Shown here: positions 15,854-25,080 of the stretch, piece after piece | How the letters are laid out: each line of letters begins with the position of its first letter | How positions within the stretch are numbered: position 1 is the first letter of the stretch | Assembly (NCBI GenBank): GCA_934589705.1 | Contig: CAKTOH010000003.1 | Coordinates: forward strand, 62,001 to 126,000 | DNA length: 64,000 nt | Source: an uncultured Oscillospiraceae bacterium | GTDB taxonomy: Bacteria > Bacillota > Clostridia > Oscillospirales > Oscillospiraceae | Direction: 5' to 3' | Program-made: the position numbers and the translations under genes | The notes under the pieces: generated by a model | Databases searched by the model: none | Told to the model about the DNA's origin: nothing | What the model saw: only the letters and a program-made list of their open reading frames with translations

Positions 15854-18800
15854 TCAGCCTAAAACCAAATCGCATGCGCTATCATAGGATTGGTAGCTAG
15901 GCAACAGGCGTATGGCAGCTTGCTGCCGCGGGCGTTTAACATGTAGAACACTGTTATTGGGGTTTAACATATTACGATATGCATCTTCTTGGTACAGATC
16001 TACGCATTCTGCCATGAGAGCTCTAGTTTTTTCAACTACATAAATATGCTCAGGATTGTTAGGATCAAAACGAGGGCTAACCTTGAATGGCCATGTGTGA
16101 ATGTGTCTGCGGCCAAAACGGCCTCTTGGCTGAAAATCAAAAATGCGATTTTCGAGAGCATCGCTGTTAATTAATCCTGTTAGGTAGATGGCTTCATCTT
16201 CTGTCTCAGTAAGATACCAGTAGAGAGTTTGGTCAATTACAACCTTACTCATATTAGGTTCATTTGTGGAAATATATGCTGCACATGGTTTTGAACCACT
16301 GGCACTTGATAAAACAAGCCAATTACCCGTACTAAAGTTCTGAGAGCTAAGCTTTCCTCGACAATTTGCGTATTTTTCAAAATATTCCTGAAGATTAAGA
16401 TTCAAGAACTGTTGCAATCTATTGAAGATAAAAGCTGTACTAGGATTCATCAATGCAACATCTTGGTCAGTGAGGCAACTCCATTCTCCGTTAACTTTTT
16501 TGCAGGGCATAATTGCACGGGCAGACTGGGAAACATGGAATGGCGATAGATTTTTGGACATTATACAGTTAACAACATAGGTATCATCGAAGTCCTGTGC
16601 GGATAGGTCTAATCCAACACGTTGTTTTATGTCGCTAATAGTATAGAATTCTTCACTATCTCTTGTGATTGGTCCGAATGTCCAGTTTCCGTTTCTTTGT
16701 TGTGCAAAAGAATGGTACAGCGCACTTTTGGGGAAAAGATCAATTCCTTGATGTGCAGTCATGGGATTAGGGTTATCAATCGTTGCTAGATCATCTACGT
16801 TGGTGCGATTAGTCCAAGCTGTTCTGCTTTCTTGACAAATTAATCTATACGTACAAGGACTGTACTCCCGTGTGTCTGCATAGAAACGGCCGCTTAATGG
16901 TGAGTTTTCCTGCTGATAGCCCTTATTACCGTACAATACAATAGCTTTATTCTTAAATGTATCAATTGGTAATTCCCAGATTTCCTTAAACGCCATAGGA
17001 ACAGGTCGGGTTCCTGTTCTAAAGCGGCCCTTTCTTATTGGTTCATGGTTATACCCGCTCATTATACTTCCTGGCATTACACAGCACCACACTGCATCAG
17101 GAGCGAGGAACTTTTCAATTGCGTTAATTAAGAAAGTGGTGGCAAGCTCTGCATGTAAATGAGATGATCCTGGCGCCTGGATGCCATATTGAGCTGCGCG
17201 GTTTTTGAGCACTTCCTTGTAGGGATTATCTGAAAGCTTACTCATAGCGAGCCAAGGGGGATTTGACAGGAGACAATTAAACTCATGAGAACATAAGCCC
17301 GGACGATAGCTATTACTCAGAATAAAATACCAGATACCATTACGGCCTGCTCGTTGCATTTGCTCCAAACAAGTAACTAGCATTTTTGCTTTTGTGGCTA
17401 AATTAATGCGAGATTCTAGGCTGACAGGAGTATTACTCTCATCTAATGCCTGTTCAACCAACCGGGAAACGAAAGTATCTTCAAGTTCGCACGCAGGATT
17501 TGCCGCCCGTTGCATTGCTACTCGATAACATTTCGAAACAAAGGAATCATACAGCTTTCTATACTCGGGAGAAAAGAGGTAAGAAGGTAATTCGATGGTG
17601 TAATCACCTATAACCAATTCAATATTCCTGTTTTCATTTTCTTGGAGCTGAGTTGTGATTGGTGTAGCCACAAACATTGAGTCTGCGTGATATACAGGGA
17701 TTGTAATTGCGCCATGATGCAATTCAAAGAGATCACGCATTGCCAAAACCCAGTTGACTTTTGCCAGCATTACGGCAAGTGGATCAATATCAAATCCGGT
17801 GACGCAGGAGAACATAATCTTATCCTTTGCCTCATCGTATCCATCTAACGTAACTTCGTATTTTTCTCGTACTACCTGAATGGCTTCAATTAAAAAGACG
17901 CCTGATCCGCAGCAGATGTCAACAATTTTGGGTTCAGTACCGGGTTGAAGTTGATTAATGCCATGGATAGCCATTTCTTTGGCAATCCAATGAGGGGTGA
18001 ATTCTTGCCCAAGCAAAAGTCGATGCTCTTTACTTGCCAAATGGGCTAATAACTCTCCAAACAAATCTTCCCGAGCTCCTGCTGCAAAGTCATAGGATGT
18101 AAGCTGCCGCTGGATATTCATGGCACATTCAGCAATAGACTCTACATATGGAGAATCATTCAGCCATCCAAAATAATCGTAATCCACAAGATTTTCAATG
18201 TTCAAACGTGTGAAGAAAGTACCGTTTAAGATCTGAATTACTTCATCTTGAGGACAAATGATAGGCACTTTTTGAAGTATGTTTGCACAAACAATTTTTG
18301 CTACTGTCAACAAATACAATTCATTGGTGTATGTTTCTCGTGAAAAAACACCGTAGTCGGCAGCACCAAGATATGCAACAAAGTTCTGCCATACTGTTTT
18401 GATTAACTCTGCATAGTCTGGCTTGTCAGTCATTGCACGGTTGACAACATTACGAAAGACACTAATATTTTGCGTATAGAAACCACTATCGACGCCGAAA
18501 TCGCGCACTAAACTGGAAGCAGAAAGAGAAAGCATTTGGGTACGATTCAAATGTTGATTGACAAAGCTTTCAAATCTTATGAATTCCGTTTCAGTGTTTA
18601 GAGAAAGGTCTATAACATCAGTTTCATGGAGCTCCACATTGTTAATTCCGTACAACCCGTTGATGGGTGCACCTGAGATGGTAACAGTATAACCGAACCA
18701 GCGTACAGTGTCAGATAGTATTCCATGAATATCTTCCGCACGAATTCCTTTGTTGTACAGACCGGCACAATATTCTTTGACTTGCCGATATCCGGTTCGG

Positions 18801-19075
18801 AAAATAACTGGCGCTGTTAGATTCTTTTCATATTCAATTGCAGTTTTACCCACAACTGCATCGGCAAACCCAGAACAGACTGTGCCTTGCTCATCAGTAA
18901 AATGCATATGAGTCTCGGTCCCGTTAGCATGTTCCATTATCCACCGAGGCGATCCTTCAAAAATTGCAGATAGTTTTGTGGACAGCAAGTGGCGCAAAAC
19001 ATCCTCCGCTGCACCGCTATTGATTAGCTGTTGCGCAGTTTGTGCAAACCCTCTTAACTCGTCTACATTAATCAT
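15854..19075 (-). CDS. Large N6-adenine DNA methyltransferase, possible restriction-modification fusion
   Basis: A 1,073-residue protein. Motif I (IVDICCGSGVFLIEAI) lies near residue 380 and the catalytic NPPW (LLSNPPWLAM) near residue 608, followed by a long C-terminal part that could recognise the target. The N-terminus has a nuclease-like stretch: GFADAVVGKTAIEYEKNL at residues 69-86, resembling the Asp ... Glu-x-Lys pattern of type IIG/ISP enzymes but with the spacing E-Y-E-K, so cleavage activity is uncertain. It overlaps the preceding methyltransferase gene by 4 bp. It is the last gene of a three-methyltransferase operon. Length is close to type IIG and PglX-like enzymes. Confidence 0.75.
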   Translation of the reverse strand: MINVDELRGFAQTAQQLINSGAAEDVLRHLLSTKLSAIFEGSPRWIMEHANGTETHMHFTDEQGTVCSGFADAVVGKTAIEYEKNLTAPVIFRTGYRQVKEYCAGLYNKGIRAEDIHGILSDTVRWFGYTVTISGAPINGLYGINNVELHETDVIDLSLNTETEFIRFESFVNQHLNRTQMLSLSASSLVRDFGVDSGFYTQNISVFRNVVNRAMTDKPDYAELIKTVWQNFVAYLGAADYGVFSRETYTNELYLLTVAKIVCANILQKVPIICPQDEVIQILNGTFFTRLNIENLVDYDYFGWLNDSPYVESIAECAMNIQRQLTSYDFAAGAREDLFGELLAHLASKEHRLLLGQEFTPHWIAKEMAIHGINQLQPGTEPKIVDICCGSGVFLIEAIQVVREKYEVTLDGYDEAKDKIMFSCVTGFDIDPLAVMLAKVNWVLAMRDLFELHHGAITIPVYHADSMFVATPITTQLQENENRNIELVIGDYTIELPSYLFSPEYRKLYDSFVSKCYRVAMQRAANPACELEDTFVSRLVEQALDESNTPVSLESRINLATKAKMLVTCLEQMQRAGRNGIWYFILSNSYRPGLCSHEFNCLLSNPPWLAMSKLSDNPYKEVLKNRAAQYGIQAPGSSHLHAELATTFLINAIEKFLAPDAVWCCVMPGSIMSGYNHEPIRKGRFRTGTRPVPMAFKEIWELPIDTFKNKAIVLYGNKGYQQENSPLSGRFYADTREYSPCTYRLICQESRTAWTNRTNVDDLATIDNPNPMTAHQGIDLFPKSALYHSFAQQRNGNWTFGPITRDSEEFYTISDIKQRVGLDLSAQDFDDTYVVNCIMSKNLSPFHVSQSARAIMPCKKVNGEWSCLTDQDVALMNPSTAFIFNRLQQFLNLNLQEYFEKYANCRGKLSSQNFSTGNWLVLSSASGSKPCAAYISTNEPNMSKVVIDQTLYWYLTETEDEAIYLTGLINSDALENRIFDFQPRGRFGRRHIHTWPFKVSPRFDPNNPEHIYVVEKTRALMAECVDLYQEDAYRNMLNPNNSVLHVKRPRQQAAIRLLPSYQSYDSACDLVLG

Positions 19076-21048
19076 GATAGTGCACCTCTTTCACGAAGAA
19101 GAGTATTTAGTAATTCTTTTACTTCAGCCAATACGTGTGTGTTGAATTGCGCAAAAACAATCGCGTTGATTTCATCTAGTAGCTGGGGGGGTAATGTTCT
19201 GCTTTGAATAAGTTTGGCACCACAAATCTCGAGCGCATCCAGTGATTCCTCGGGGAGATGCGGAAAATGTACTTGCCGAATGTGAGAAGCTTCTACTTTC
19301 AATGCACCACCACCCATAACCGTTGCAATACATTCGATGTAGCATTTAAACCAAGATGAGTTTAATAGCGCAAAAGCAATCCGCTGCTCTCTTGGCGAGT
19401 TATGCCACAGCGTCGTAAAGTTAGCATCCACTGCGATTGGCCGATTGGTGGCCTGTTCAACAAATAAACACTCTATTGCAGTTCCACAGACACGAGGTAA
19501 ACACAAAGAAGGCTGATGTCGGTTAACCATTTCAGGAAGCATATACCAAAATCTTGTATACCCCGATGAACACTTGCGAACGTTAGGGGCTACAGCAGAG
19601 CGTTCAGGAAAAGGACGACTGCTCTTGGTGGACGAAGGATTATATTTTTCGCCAGCAGTAATATAGGCGGCCAAATCATCATCCATAATCGAGCAGCAAG
19701 CCGTGATGTCAGGACTTAATAGACCATAATCCTGTGGCCTTACTTGATTGGTAATATAAAGAACCCGTGTTTGAAGCTGTGGGGCTGAAACGCATAGTCC
19801 ATTAATCGAGCTTCTATTTTGTAGTGCGGCCATTAAATTAATGTTATTGACAACGATGGGCTTTTGATACCAAGTGCTTTCAACCAAGGAGCAGTTTACA
19901 TCCTCTTCGATTAGTTTTCCATAGAAAAAATCATTCGCACCAGTCCGTAGCCCCTGACCAATTCCCCAACCACGTTCGCCCAGCGTTTGGTAAGGAATGA
20001 AGCTATATTCTTTTAGTATGTTTTTTAGTTTTAACGGGAGCAGCTCTATGCCACCAAAACAGGGACGTTGTTCAGTAAACCATTTGTATTCTGAGAGGCC
20101 TTGAAGCATTTGAGGGAATAAAGCGTAGGTTTTTTCCTCTGTTGCAGAGTAGTACTCACTCGATATACATGGGCGTTCCTGTAACATATTAAAAAATGCT
20201 GCCAGTCCTTTGAGAGAGCTGTAGCTGAAGTTTTCAACAAGAGAAGATTTGCCAACAACTTGCTGCTTAAGGTTGATGCAATATGTTTGTTTTCGTAACG
20301 CTTCTTGGAAACTTTCTGTCTTTTTCCGTCTTGCTACAACAAGACATGTTCGGACCTGTGCATTATCAAACCAAGCAGCGCTCGTATCAGTAACAACTGT
20401 AAGTACATCAAAGCATTTTAGCAGTAGATACTGAACCGGTAGCGCATATTCTCTATTCAACCAAGTATCAGGAACAACAATTGCAAGCAGACCGTCATAT
20501 CTAACCAATGATGCACATAAAATCCATGATGGCACGGCCATATCAGAAAGACCAGAATAGTTTTTTGCTAGGCGTAAAAATAATTCTTTATCTGAAGCCG
20601 AAAGGTTTTTGTTGGCGGAAAGGGTTGAAATAAGGTTGTTTCTAATTTCTTCGGAGGATGGCAGGGTGTTCGCGTTATCCTCATCGGTTAATAACTGGTA
20701 TCGGATATACGGAGGATTGGTTATTACCAGGTCCCACCCCTTTCCACCATTTAGTCGGCACTTTGCAAATGCATCCCCGTGACGTATAGTTGCAAAAGGC
20801 ACATTATTACGGCAAGTTTGGATGATGGTCTTATCGATTTCGATTCCGACTAGGCGATCAACCTCTTCCTTTTGTGCTTTTAGGGCAGAAAGCATGTCTC
20901 CTACACCAACCATTGGATCGATAGCTGATTTTATAGGGATGGACTTCGGTAAAAGTGCAACCAGTAAGTCTGCAACTTTTTTCCCTGAAAAATACTGGCC
21001 GAACCGTTTTTGCCGGCTTGCAGTATCTTGCTCGTTTAGTATACTCAT
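19072..21048 (-). CDS. TaqI/Eco57I-like N6-adenine DNA methyltransferase
   Basis: A 658-residue protein. It begins with RFGQYFSGKKVADLLV, then motif I DPMVGVGDMLSAL (residues 43-55) and the catalytic NPPY (DLVITNPPYIRY, near 110). This gamma-type order and the long C-terminal half match M.TaqI/Eco57I-like enzymes. It methylates adenine N6 in a target set by its own C-terminal region. No nuclease motif is visible. It overlaps the large methyltransferase by 4 bp and lies 3 bp from the first one, so the three are expressed together. A direct partner role, such as marking the other strand of an asymmetric site, is inference. Confidence 0.8.
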   Translation of the reverse strand: MSILNEQDTASRQKRFGQYFSGKKVADLLVALLPKSIPIKSAIDPMVGVGDMLSALKAQKEEVDRLVGIEIDKTIIQTCRNNVPFATIRHGDAFAKCRLNGGKGWDLVITNPPYIRYQLLTDEDNANTLPSSEEIRNNLISTLSANKNLSASDKELFLRLAKNYSGLSDMAVPSWILCASLVRYDGLLAIVVPDTWLNREYALPVQYLLLKCFDVLTVVTDTSAAWFDNAQVRTCLVVARRKKTESFQEALRKQTYCINLKQQVVGKSSLVENFSYSSLKGLAAFFNMLQERPCISSEYYSATEEKTYALFPQMLQGLSEYKWFTEQRPCFGGIELLPLKLKNILKEYSFIPYQTLGERGWGIGQGLRTGANDFFYGKLIEEDVNCSLVESTWYQKPIVVNNINLMAALQNRSSINGLCVSAPQLQTRVLYITNQVRPQDYGLLSPDITACCSIMDDDLAAYITAGEKYNPSSTKSSRPFPERSAVAPNVRKCSSGYTRFWYMLPEMVNRHQPSLCLPRVCGTAIECLFVEQATNRPIAVDANFTTLWHNSPREQRIAFALLNSSWFKCYIECIATVMGGGALKVEASHIRQVHFPHLPEESLDALEICGAKLIQSRTLPPQLLDEINAIVFAQFNTHVLAEVKELLNTLLRERGALS

Positions 21049-21051
21049 AAA

Positions 21052-22830
21052 TTAATGCCTTCCTAAAACACTTCTTACATAATCATAGACTTCTTTGGCA
21101 TCTAAGGTGACAGTCTGCCCGCGTTCTAAGCATTGGTTTACATACAGTGAATAGATTCTACGCTCGTCAATTGATTGGGGATCTTCATATTCTTTAATCA
21201 AATTCCTGAGAAGTTCATTATTTTGGATCACTGTAGGGGTGTCCTTTTTTGCCGGTCTCAGCAATACCAAAGGATCACCTTGAACAGACCCAGTAGAAAC
21301 AACCTGCTTGAAGCTGGCTTGTTTTTTGTCTAGGATAGAAGTCATGTATACAGAGAGCCCCGAATTATCTATAGCAAGCTTAAAAGCTTCCCAAACCTTT
21401 GCTTTAGTGGCATGAAAAATTACTGCAGCATAGTGATCTCTCTTTAGGACTCTGTTAATCTCAGAAAAAACCTGAGTAAGCATTGTTTGATAATCTGAAA
21501 TACTCTTATTCTGAGAAGGGCTGATAATAACCTCATCTGCTCGGTTAGTGGTATGCTCTAACCATAATTCATTAATCTGATTAACCTCTGCATAGGGGAT
21601 AAAGTCGCCAAAAGGCGGATCAGTAAAAACGAAATCTACAGAATTTGCTTGTTCGCACATATGAGCGCTAGTAGCGTTATGGACGGTCATGCGACCAGTA
21701 CAATTTTCAAGAAGCCTAAAGGTCTCATAAAATGGCGCTGATTTTCGTTTCAGACCCAAAAGTATATTTTTCTCGACGGGAAGCTTACTAATATATAAAA
21801 CACCACTTTGCGCACCGGTTAATACAAAGTCTTTTGCGTTCTGTTTAGCAACCACTCTTGTCATCATCGTACAGTGTGTGGCGTTGTAACTAAGAAGCAA
21901 AAGTTGAAGCGCATTTTGGACATTTTCAGGGAATTTAAATGTAAGCTGCCAAAGTCGATACATTACTTCGTAGTTTCTTCTTGAATAAAAATGATGAAGA
22001 TGAGTGATGCCGAGATGATAGCCCGATCGATGTAACTCACCCCAAAAAATCTCTTTGGATTTATCGTGGTCGGCATAAGGTTTTTCTTCAATCTGCGCTA
22101 GTAGCTCAATATCCTCGTTGGTTGCAGCGCGATCCCACTTATTAGATCCGGTTACTCCATAAACCCAAACAGGGATCCGTTTTTTCCTTAATATTTCTCG
22201 TCCTAAAAGTTTATCGAAGTAACATTCAGTTGCGCTATCGAACGAATCTGTAGGATGCTCTCTACCGCAATGAGGACATTTAATTTTATCTTGGAACCGA
22301 ACGGGAGATCGTTTAGTCCCATGTTGAAAGTAAGAGATTTCTTCTTTACAGGTAGGACATATAAGAACTTCCGACCAGATTATATGCCTTATTAGTCCAG
22401 GGTTACCGTCACAATCCTTGGCAGCATAGAGTGCTCCTAGCTCATTCTCGGCAAGCTGGACAAACTCATCAACTGACTTACGGAAGGTTGATGCAGACAA
22501 ACGACTAGATAATGTTCTCGCTGCAAACGAACCGTAGGAGCCAATTTCATAAATCACTGCGTTTCTTTTTCCCCAGGTGGGATTGACGCCCAGTTCTTCT
22601 GCTATCTTTATCATTTGTGCTGTAGGGTGTTCGCAAAGAAGCGCAGCAATACCTGTGCTGCCACTTCCGCCAAATGCATCCAGAATGGTATCCCCAGGCT
22701 GGGTAATCGTTGCTAAATATACAGCAATTGCCTCTGGAGATATTTTGGTTGGATATGGGAATGTATTATAAAATGCCCCAGAGCGTGTTGAAGGTAACGG
22801 CTTAGAGAGCAGTTTTTGAAGCGTATTCAT
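21052..22830 (-). CDS. DPPF-type DNA methyltransferase with zinc ribbon
   Basis: A 592-residue protein. Motif I (DTILDAFGGSGSTGIAAL) is near residue 45, and the catalytic DPPF (FVFTDPPFGDFIPY) lies far downstream near residue 405. Between them is a zinc ribbon with CPTC and CPHC pairs (residues 160-195). The late position of the catalytic motif and the insert resemble DUF1156-type methylases. The chosen start is the ATG at 22830; a longer form begins at 22878 but has no better ribosome-binding site. It follows the XRE gene by 56 bp and is the first methyltransferase of the operon. Confidence 0.75.
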   Translation of the reverse strand: MNTLQKLLSKPLPSTRSGAFYNTFPYPTKISPEAIAVYLATITQPGDTILDAFGGSGSTGIAALLCEHPTAQMIKIAEELGVNPTWGKRNAVIYEIGSYGSFAARTLSSRLSASTFRKSVDEFVQLAENELGALYAAKDCDGNPGLIRHIIWSEVLICPTCKEEISYFQHGTKRSPVRFQDKIKCPHCGREHPTDSFDSATECYFDKLLGREILRKKRIPVWVYGVTGSNKWDRAATNEDIELLAQIEEKPYADHDKSKEIFWGELHRSGYHLGITHLHHFYSRRNYEVMYRLWQLTFKFPENVQNALQLLLLSYNATHCTMMTRVVAKQNAKDFVLTGAQSGVLYISKLPVEKNILLGLKRKSAPFYETFRLLENCTGRMTVHNATSAHMCEQANSVDFVFTDPPFGDFIPYAEVNQINELWLEHTTNRADEVIISPSQNKSISDYQTMLTQVFSEINRVLKRDHYAAVIFHATKAKVWEAFKLAIDNSGLSVYMTSILDKKQASFKQVVSTGSVQGDPLVLLRPAKKDTPTVIQNNELLRNLIKEYEDPQSIDERRIYSLYVNQCLERGQTVTLDAKEVYDYVRSVLGRH

Positions 22831-22886
22831 TGATTTCACCACATTGAATAAGTTATTTTTAATAATTGCAAAGCACAATGGAATGG

Positions 22887-23108
22887 TCAGAAAGTACTAT
22901 TTTTGCTATCTGGAATAATTTCCATTATATCGTCTACTCCACAATCTAATGCAGTACAGATTTTTAGAAGAACTTCGGTTGTTACGTGTCCATTCTTGCC
23001 CATCTTAGTAATAGTTGCAGGACTGACACCGGATTTAGCGCTGAGATCCTTTTTCTTGATATCCTTATCAATCAGGAGTTTCCAGAGTTTCTTATAACTG
23101 ACGGCCAT
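22887..23108 (-). CDS. Small XRE regulator of the methyltransferase operon
   Basis: A 73-residue Cro/CI-type helix-turn-helix protein: KKLWKLLIDKDIKKKDLSAKSG, then VSPATITKMGKNGHV, then LLKICTALDCGVDDIMEI. The ATG at 23108 follows GGAGGGAATACAT. Small regulators in this position often act as controller proteins that delay restriction until DNA is methylated. Its leader holds a terminator-like hairpin (23134-23160), and the promoter is at 23215-23243. No operator dyad was identified. Confidence 0.8.
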   Translation of the reverse strand: MAVSYKKLWKLLIDKDIKKKDLSAKSGVSPATITKMGKNGHVTTEVLLKICTALDCGVDDIMEIIPDSKNSTF

Positions 23109-23133
23109 ATGTATTCCCTCCGGTATAACAAAT

Positions 23134-23160
23134 AAAAGCTCTGCTTTTGGCAGAGCTTTT
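23134..23160 (-). promoter_or_regulatory. Terminator-like hairpin in the XRE-methyltransferase leader
   Basis: AAAAGCTCTGC and GCAGAGCTTTT form an 11-bp stem with a 5-nt loop inside the roughly 100-nt leader, ending in TTTTATTTG, 26 nt before the XRE start. It could attenuate the operon or mark the end of a short transcript. Confidence 0.55.
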
Positions 23161-23214
23161 GACATTTCATCACAATCTGCCAGCGTATTACAGCGCTCGA
23201 CAGCGTTGTTTTAC

Positions 23215-23243
23215 ATTATAGCAGATGGCAATGATAAATTCAA
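23215..23243 (-). promoter_or_regulatory. Promoter of the XRE-methyltransferase operon
   Basis: TTGAAT (23238-23243), 17-bp spacer, TATAAT (23215-23220) on the minus strand. The start point is near 23208. Confidence 0.85.
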
Positions 23244-23542
23244 GAAATTATTTATAAGTTCGCAGCATTTATGACGAAAGGATAAACACTCCGCAATATG
23301 TTTCATTCAAATTGCATGTTTCACCGGCTCGGTGAAATGAAGAAAGCTTATGGTGCACGAATTGAAATCGCCCACCACACGGACAGAGTACGCATAGCAA
23401 TGTGGTGATGGCAGAAGCAACGCATTTTGAGTCCAATACGTCGCACAATGCGGTGCAATGATTCTGGACGGCGTCCTGGTACATATAGCATGCCTTTGAA
23501 TTCTTCTAGGGTATTCGTGACGAATAGCGCAGAAAATATATC
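23244..23542. other. Non-coding stretch
   Basis: No gene is supported. The only structure seen is a perfect 8-bp hairpin, TTTCACCG / CGGTGAAA, near 23320-23338. Short open frames on the minus strand lack ribosome-binding sites. Confidence 0.4.
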
Positions 23543-23571
23543 TTGACAATTACGAACACATGTTCTGTAAT
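23543..23571 (+). promoter_or_regulatory. Promoter with LexA-type (SOS) box in the spacer
   Basis: TTGACA (23543-23548), 17-bp spacer, TGTAAT (23566-23571). The spacer contains CGAACACATGTTCT (23553-23566), which matches the Bacillus-type LexA consensus CGAACRNRYGTTYC at 13 of 14 positions. LexA bound here would block the promoter until DNA damage. Confidence 0.7.
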
Positions 23572-23577
23572 GTAGAA

Positions 23578-23766
23578 TACAGAAACGAAAGAGCAATCCA
23601 TCTGGGTGGTAAGACCATAAGGTTATGCACCTCGTTTCTGTTACGAAAACTGAATAGTCACTTCATTGACTCCGAGAGAGCACGCGGCTAGTTTTTAGCC
23701 AGTGAAAGTCTGGTACCGGGCGTGAAGATAGAGCAGGGATGCTCTGTCCTCATGCTCGGTTTTTTA
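23578..23766 (+). ncRNA. Candidate SOS-controlled structured RNA
   Basis: The predicted transcript of about 190 nt has no credible coding frame. It begins with CAGAAACGA, which pairs with TCGTTTCTG near 23630 and closes a domain of about 60 nt. A GGCTA / TAGCC hairpin follows near 23692-23706. The 3' end is a compound terminator: ACCGGGCGTGA (23715-23725) pairs with TCATGCTCGGT (23750-23760) around an inner AGAGCA / TGCTCT hairpin, and then TTTTT. I could not match it to a known family. It resembles neither a complete T-box nor the retron RNA. Confidence 0.55.
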
Positions 23767-23856
23767 TATCCCTTTTTCTTAAATTGAGGTACAGATAAGG
23801 TTCAAACATTCGGGAAGGCTGCATAACAACCGGAGCCTGCAATTGGTGGATCTGAT

Positions 23857-24135
23857 GATTTTTCAAAATAGCTGGGACAAAACGGTGTTTTCGCTGCCTA
23901 CCAAGTGATGAGGTGTATAAAATCTTTGATTTCGTTGCCTACATATTGAGAGGGATTTCGAAAATCGATCAGAGCAATGCCAAAAGCTTGTAGCATCATT
24001 GTTGCACAAAAACTAAGCACTTAGATTAGTGAAAACGAAGATTTTTCAAAACGACCTGGACAAAATCGCTTTTTCACTGCCTATAAATTGAAGGGGTGTA
24101 TAAAATGGCTGTTTTTACTGCCTACCAAGTGAGAG
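23857..24135 (+). repeat. Iteron-like direct repeats
   Basis: A unit of about 67 bp (GATTTTTCAAAA ... GGTGTATAAAAT) occurs at 23857-23923 and 24040-24106. Inside and beside it the core CTGCCTA is repeated four times with similar flanks (TTTTCRCTGCCTAY ... AAGTGA) near 23888, 23930, 24070 and 24112. Such iterons often bind a replication or partition protein. A RepA-like ATPase gene lies 1.7 kb downstream. Confidence 0.6.
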
Positions 24136-24649
24136 AATTTTTTGCAAAAAGAATTGTCTCGCTGGCGAGGTGTTTCCGCACAAACGAAAGGCTTGGAAAT
24201 TGTAATACTTTACAAACTTAAAAAACTTTCCTCGAAAGAGGGGGTGAAAACCTTGAAAAACAGACAATAAGTGAAGGGGGTTTTTTGAAGGACTAGTATT
24301 TTTTGAAGGAGGTGACACTTTCGCTGTTTGCGTGTCCTAGTTATATAGTGAAAGGAAAATTTTAAATGCGGCTTCCGTTTTTGTAGTTCTTTGCTGCAGT
24401 GTATAAGTAGGAGGTAAATTTTTCGGAGCGTGAAAAAATGAAACCTTCTTTGCTGCAGTGTACTTATGAGAGGTTTTTTATGACAGTTGAAAGGAGAAGT
24501 TGGCCATGAAATAGCACACCCCGAAACATGACAGTAACGCACGGTAGTGCGTTCAGGTAGCTATTTACCTGAAGTAAAATTTCGCCGCTTACAGAGGCGA
24601 AAAACGCCCGAAATCACCCCGAGAATTGACAGTCGGAAAGGAGATTTTG
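24136..24649 (+). other. Leader region of the core operon with short repeats and hairpins
   Basis: No gene of normal size. It holds a 17-bp repeat, TTCTTTGCTGCAGTGTA, near 24387 and 24446 (59 bp apart), each followed by a purine-rich AGGAGGT- or GAGAGGT-like stretch. Hairpins include ACGCAC / GTGCGT near 24540, CAGGTA / TACCTG near 24556 and TTTCGCC / GGCGAAA near 24590. Several ATGs with ribosome-binding sites open frames of only a few codons, which suggests leader-peptide or antitermination control. Confidence 0.45.
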
Positions 24650-24832
24650 ATGCCGCGCATGTCAAAAGAGAGGAAGCATGAGCTGTCATTCTTCCTTAAC
24701 ACAAGAGGCCGAAGAGAATACAACATTCTGTGCCGGAGGTGCATCCATGGGTGCAAGCAGAGCTTCCGGGCGATTGTAGTAGAGTGCAGACGATATATTT
24801 CAAAACGAGCAATAGGAGGAAAAGAACAATGA
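24650..24832 (+). CDS. Small conserved basic Cys-containing protein of mobile elements
   Basis: A 60-residue protein starting MPRMSKERKHELSFFLN, with CRRCIHGCKQSFR in the middle and rich in Arg and Lys. Short proteins beginning this way recur, as I recall, at this place in clostridial integrative elements; the function is unknown. The CxxC-x3-C cluster could bind zinc, and the charge suggests nucleic acid binding. The ATG at 24650 follows AAAGGAG. The last codon overlaps the next gene (ATGA). Confidence 0.65.
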   Translation: MPRMSKERKHELSFFLNTRGRREYNILCRRCIHGCKQSFRAIVVECRRYISKRAIGGKEQ

Positions 24833-25080
24833 TTATCAAAGAACGAAAGTATGTGCATGTTCCGGTGGTCCTGATTCAGAGCGAGAACCTTTGCTGGCAG
24901 GCAAAACTGCTGGCGCTGAACCTGCTTGCCCTGGACAGCGGCGACTATGAAACCGCAGTGCTGGCTCAGCGGACTGGTCTGATGGAAGAGGAAGTGGATG
25001 CGGCAGCGGAGCAGTTGGTCAATGCCGGATACATGGACCGGACTGCCTACGGCTTTTACTTCAAGGAGGCAGCGGTATGA
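24829..25080 (+). CDS. Small winged-helix-like protein
   Basis: An 83-residue protein. The N-terminus (MIIKERKYVHVPVVLI) is beta-like, and the C-terminal half TAVLAQRTGLMEEEVDAAAEQLVNAGYM reads as a winged helix. It probably binds DNA as part of the element's replication or transfer control. The ribosome-binding site AGGAGGAAAAG lies inside the previous gene. It overlaps its neighbours by 4 bp on both sides, in the operon 24650-25436. Confidence 0.6.
   Translation: MIIKERKYVHVPVVLIQSENLCWQAKLLALNLLALDSGDYETAVLAQRTGLMEEEVDAAAEQLVNAGYMDRTAYGFYFKEAAV

Noticed and set aside
23578..23766. A T-box riboswitch, because of GAGAGAGC and GGTACCGGGCG segments
   Set aside because: The order of elements is wrong, there is no specifier loop arrangement I can defend, and no aminoacyl-tRNA synthetase or amino acid gene follows.
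23857..24135. CRISPR array
   Set aside because: The repeats are few, imperfect and unevenly spaced, and no cas genes are present.
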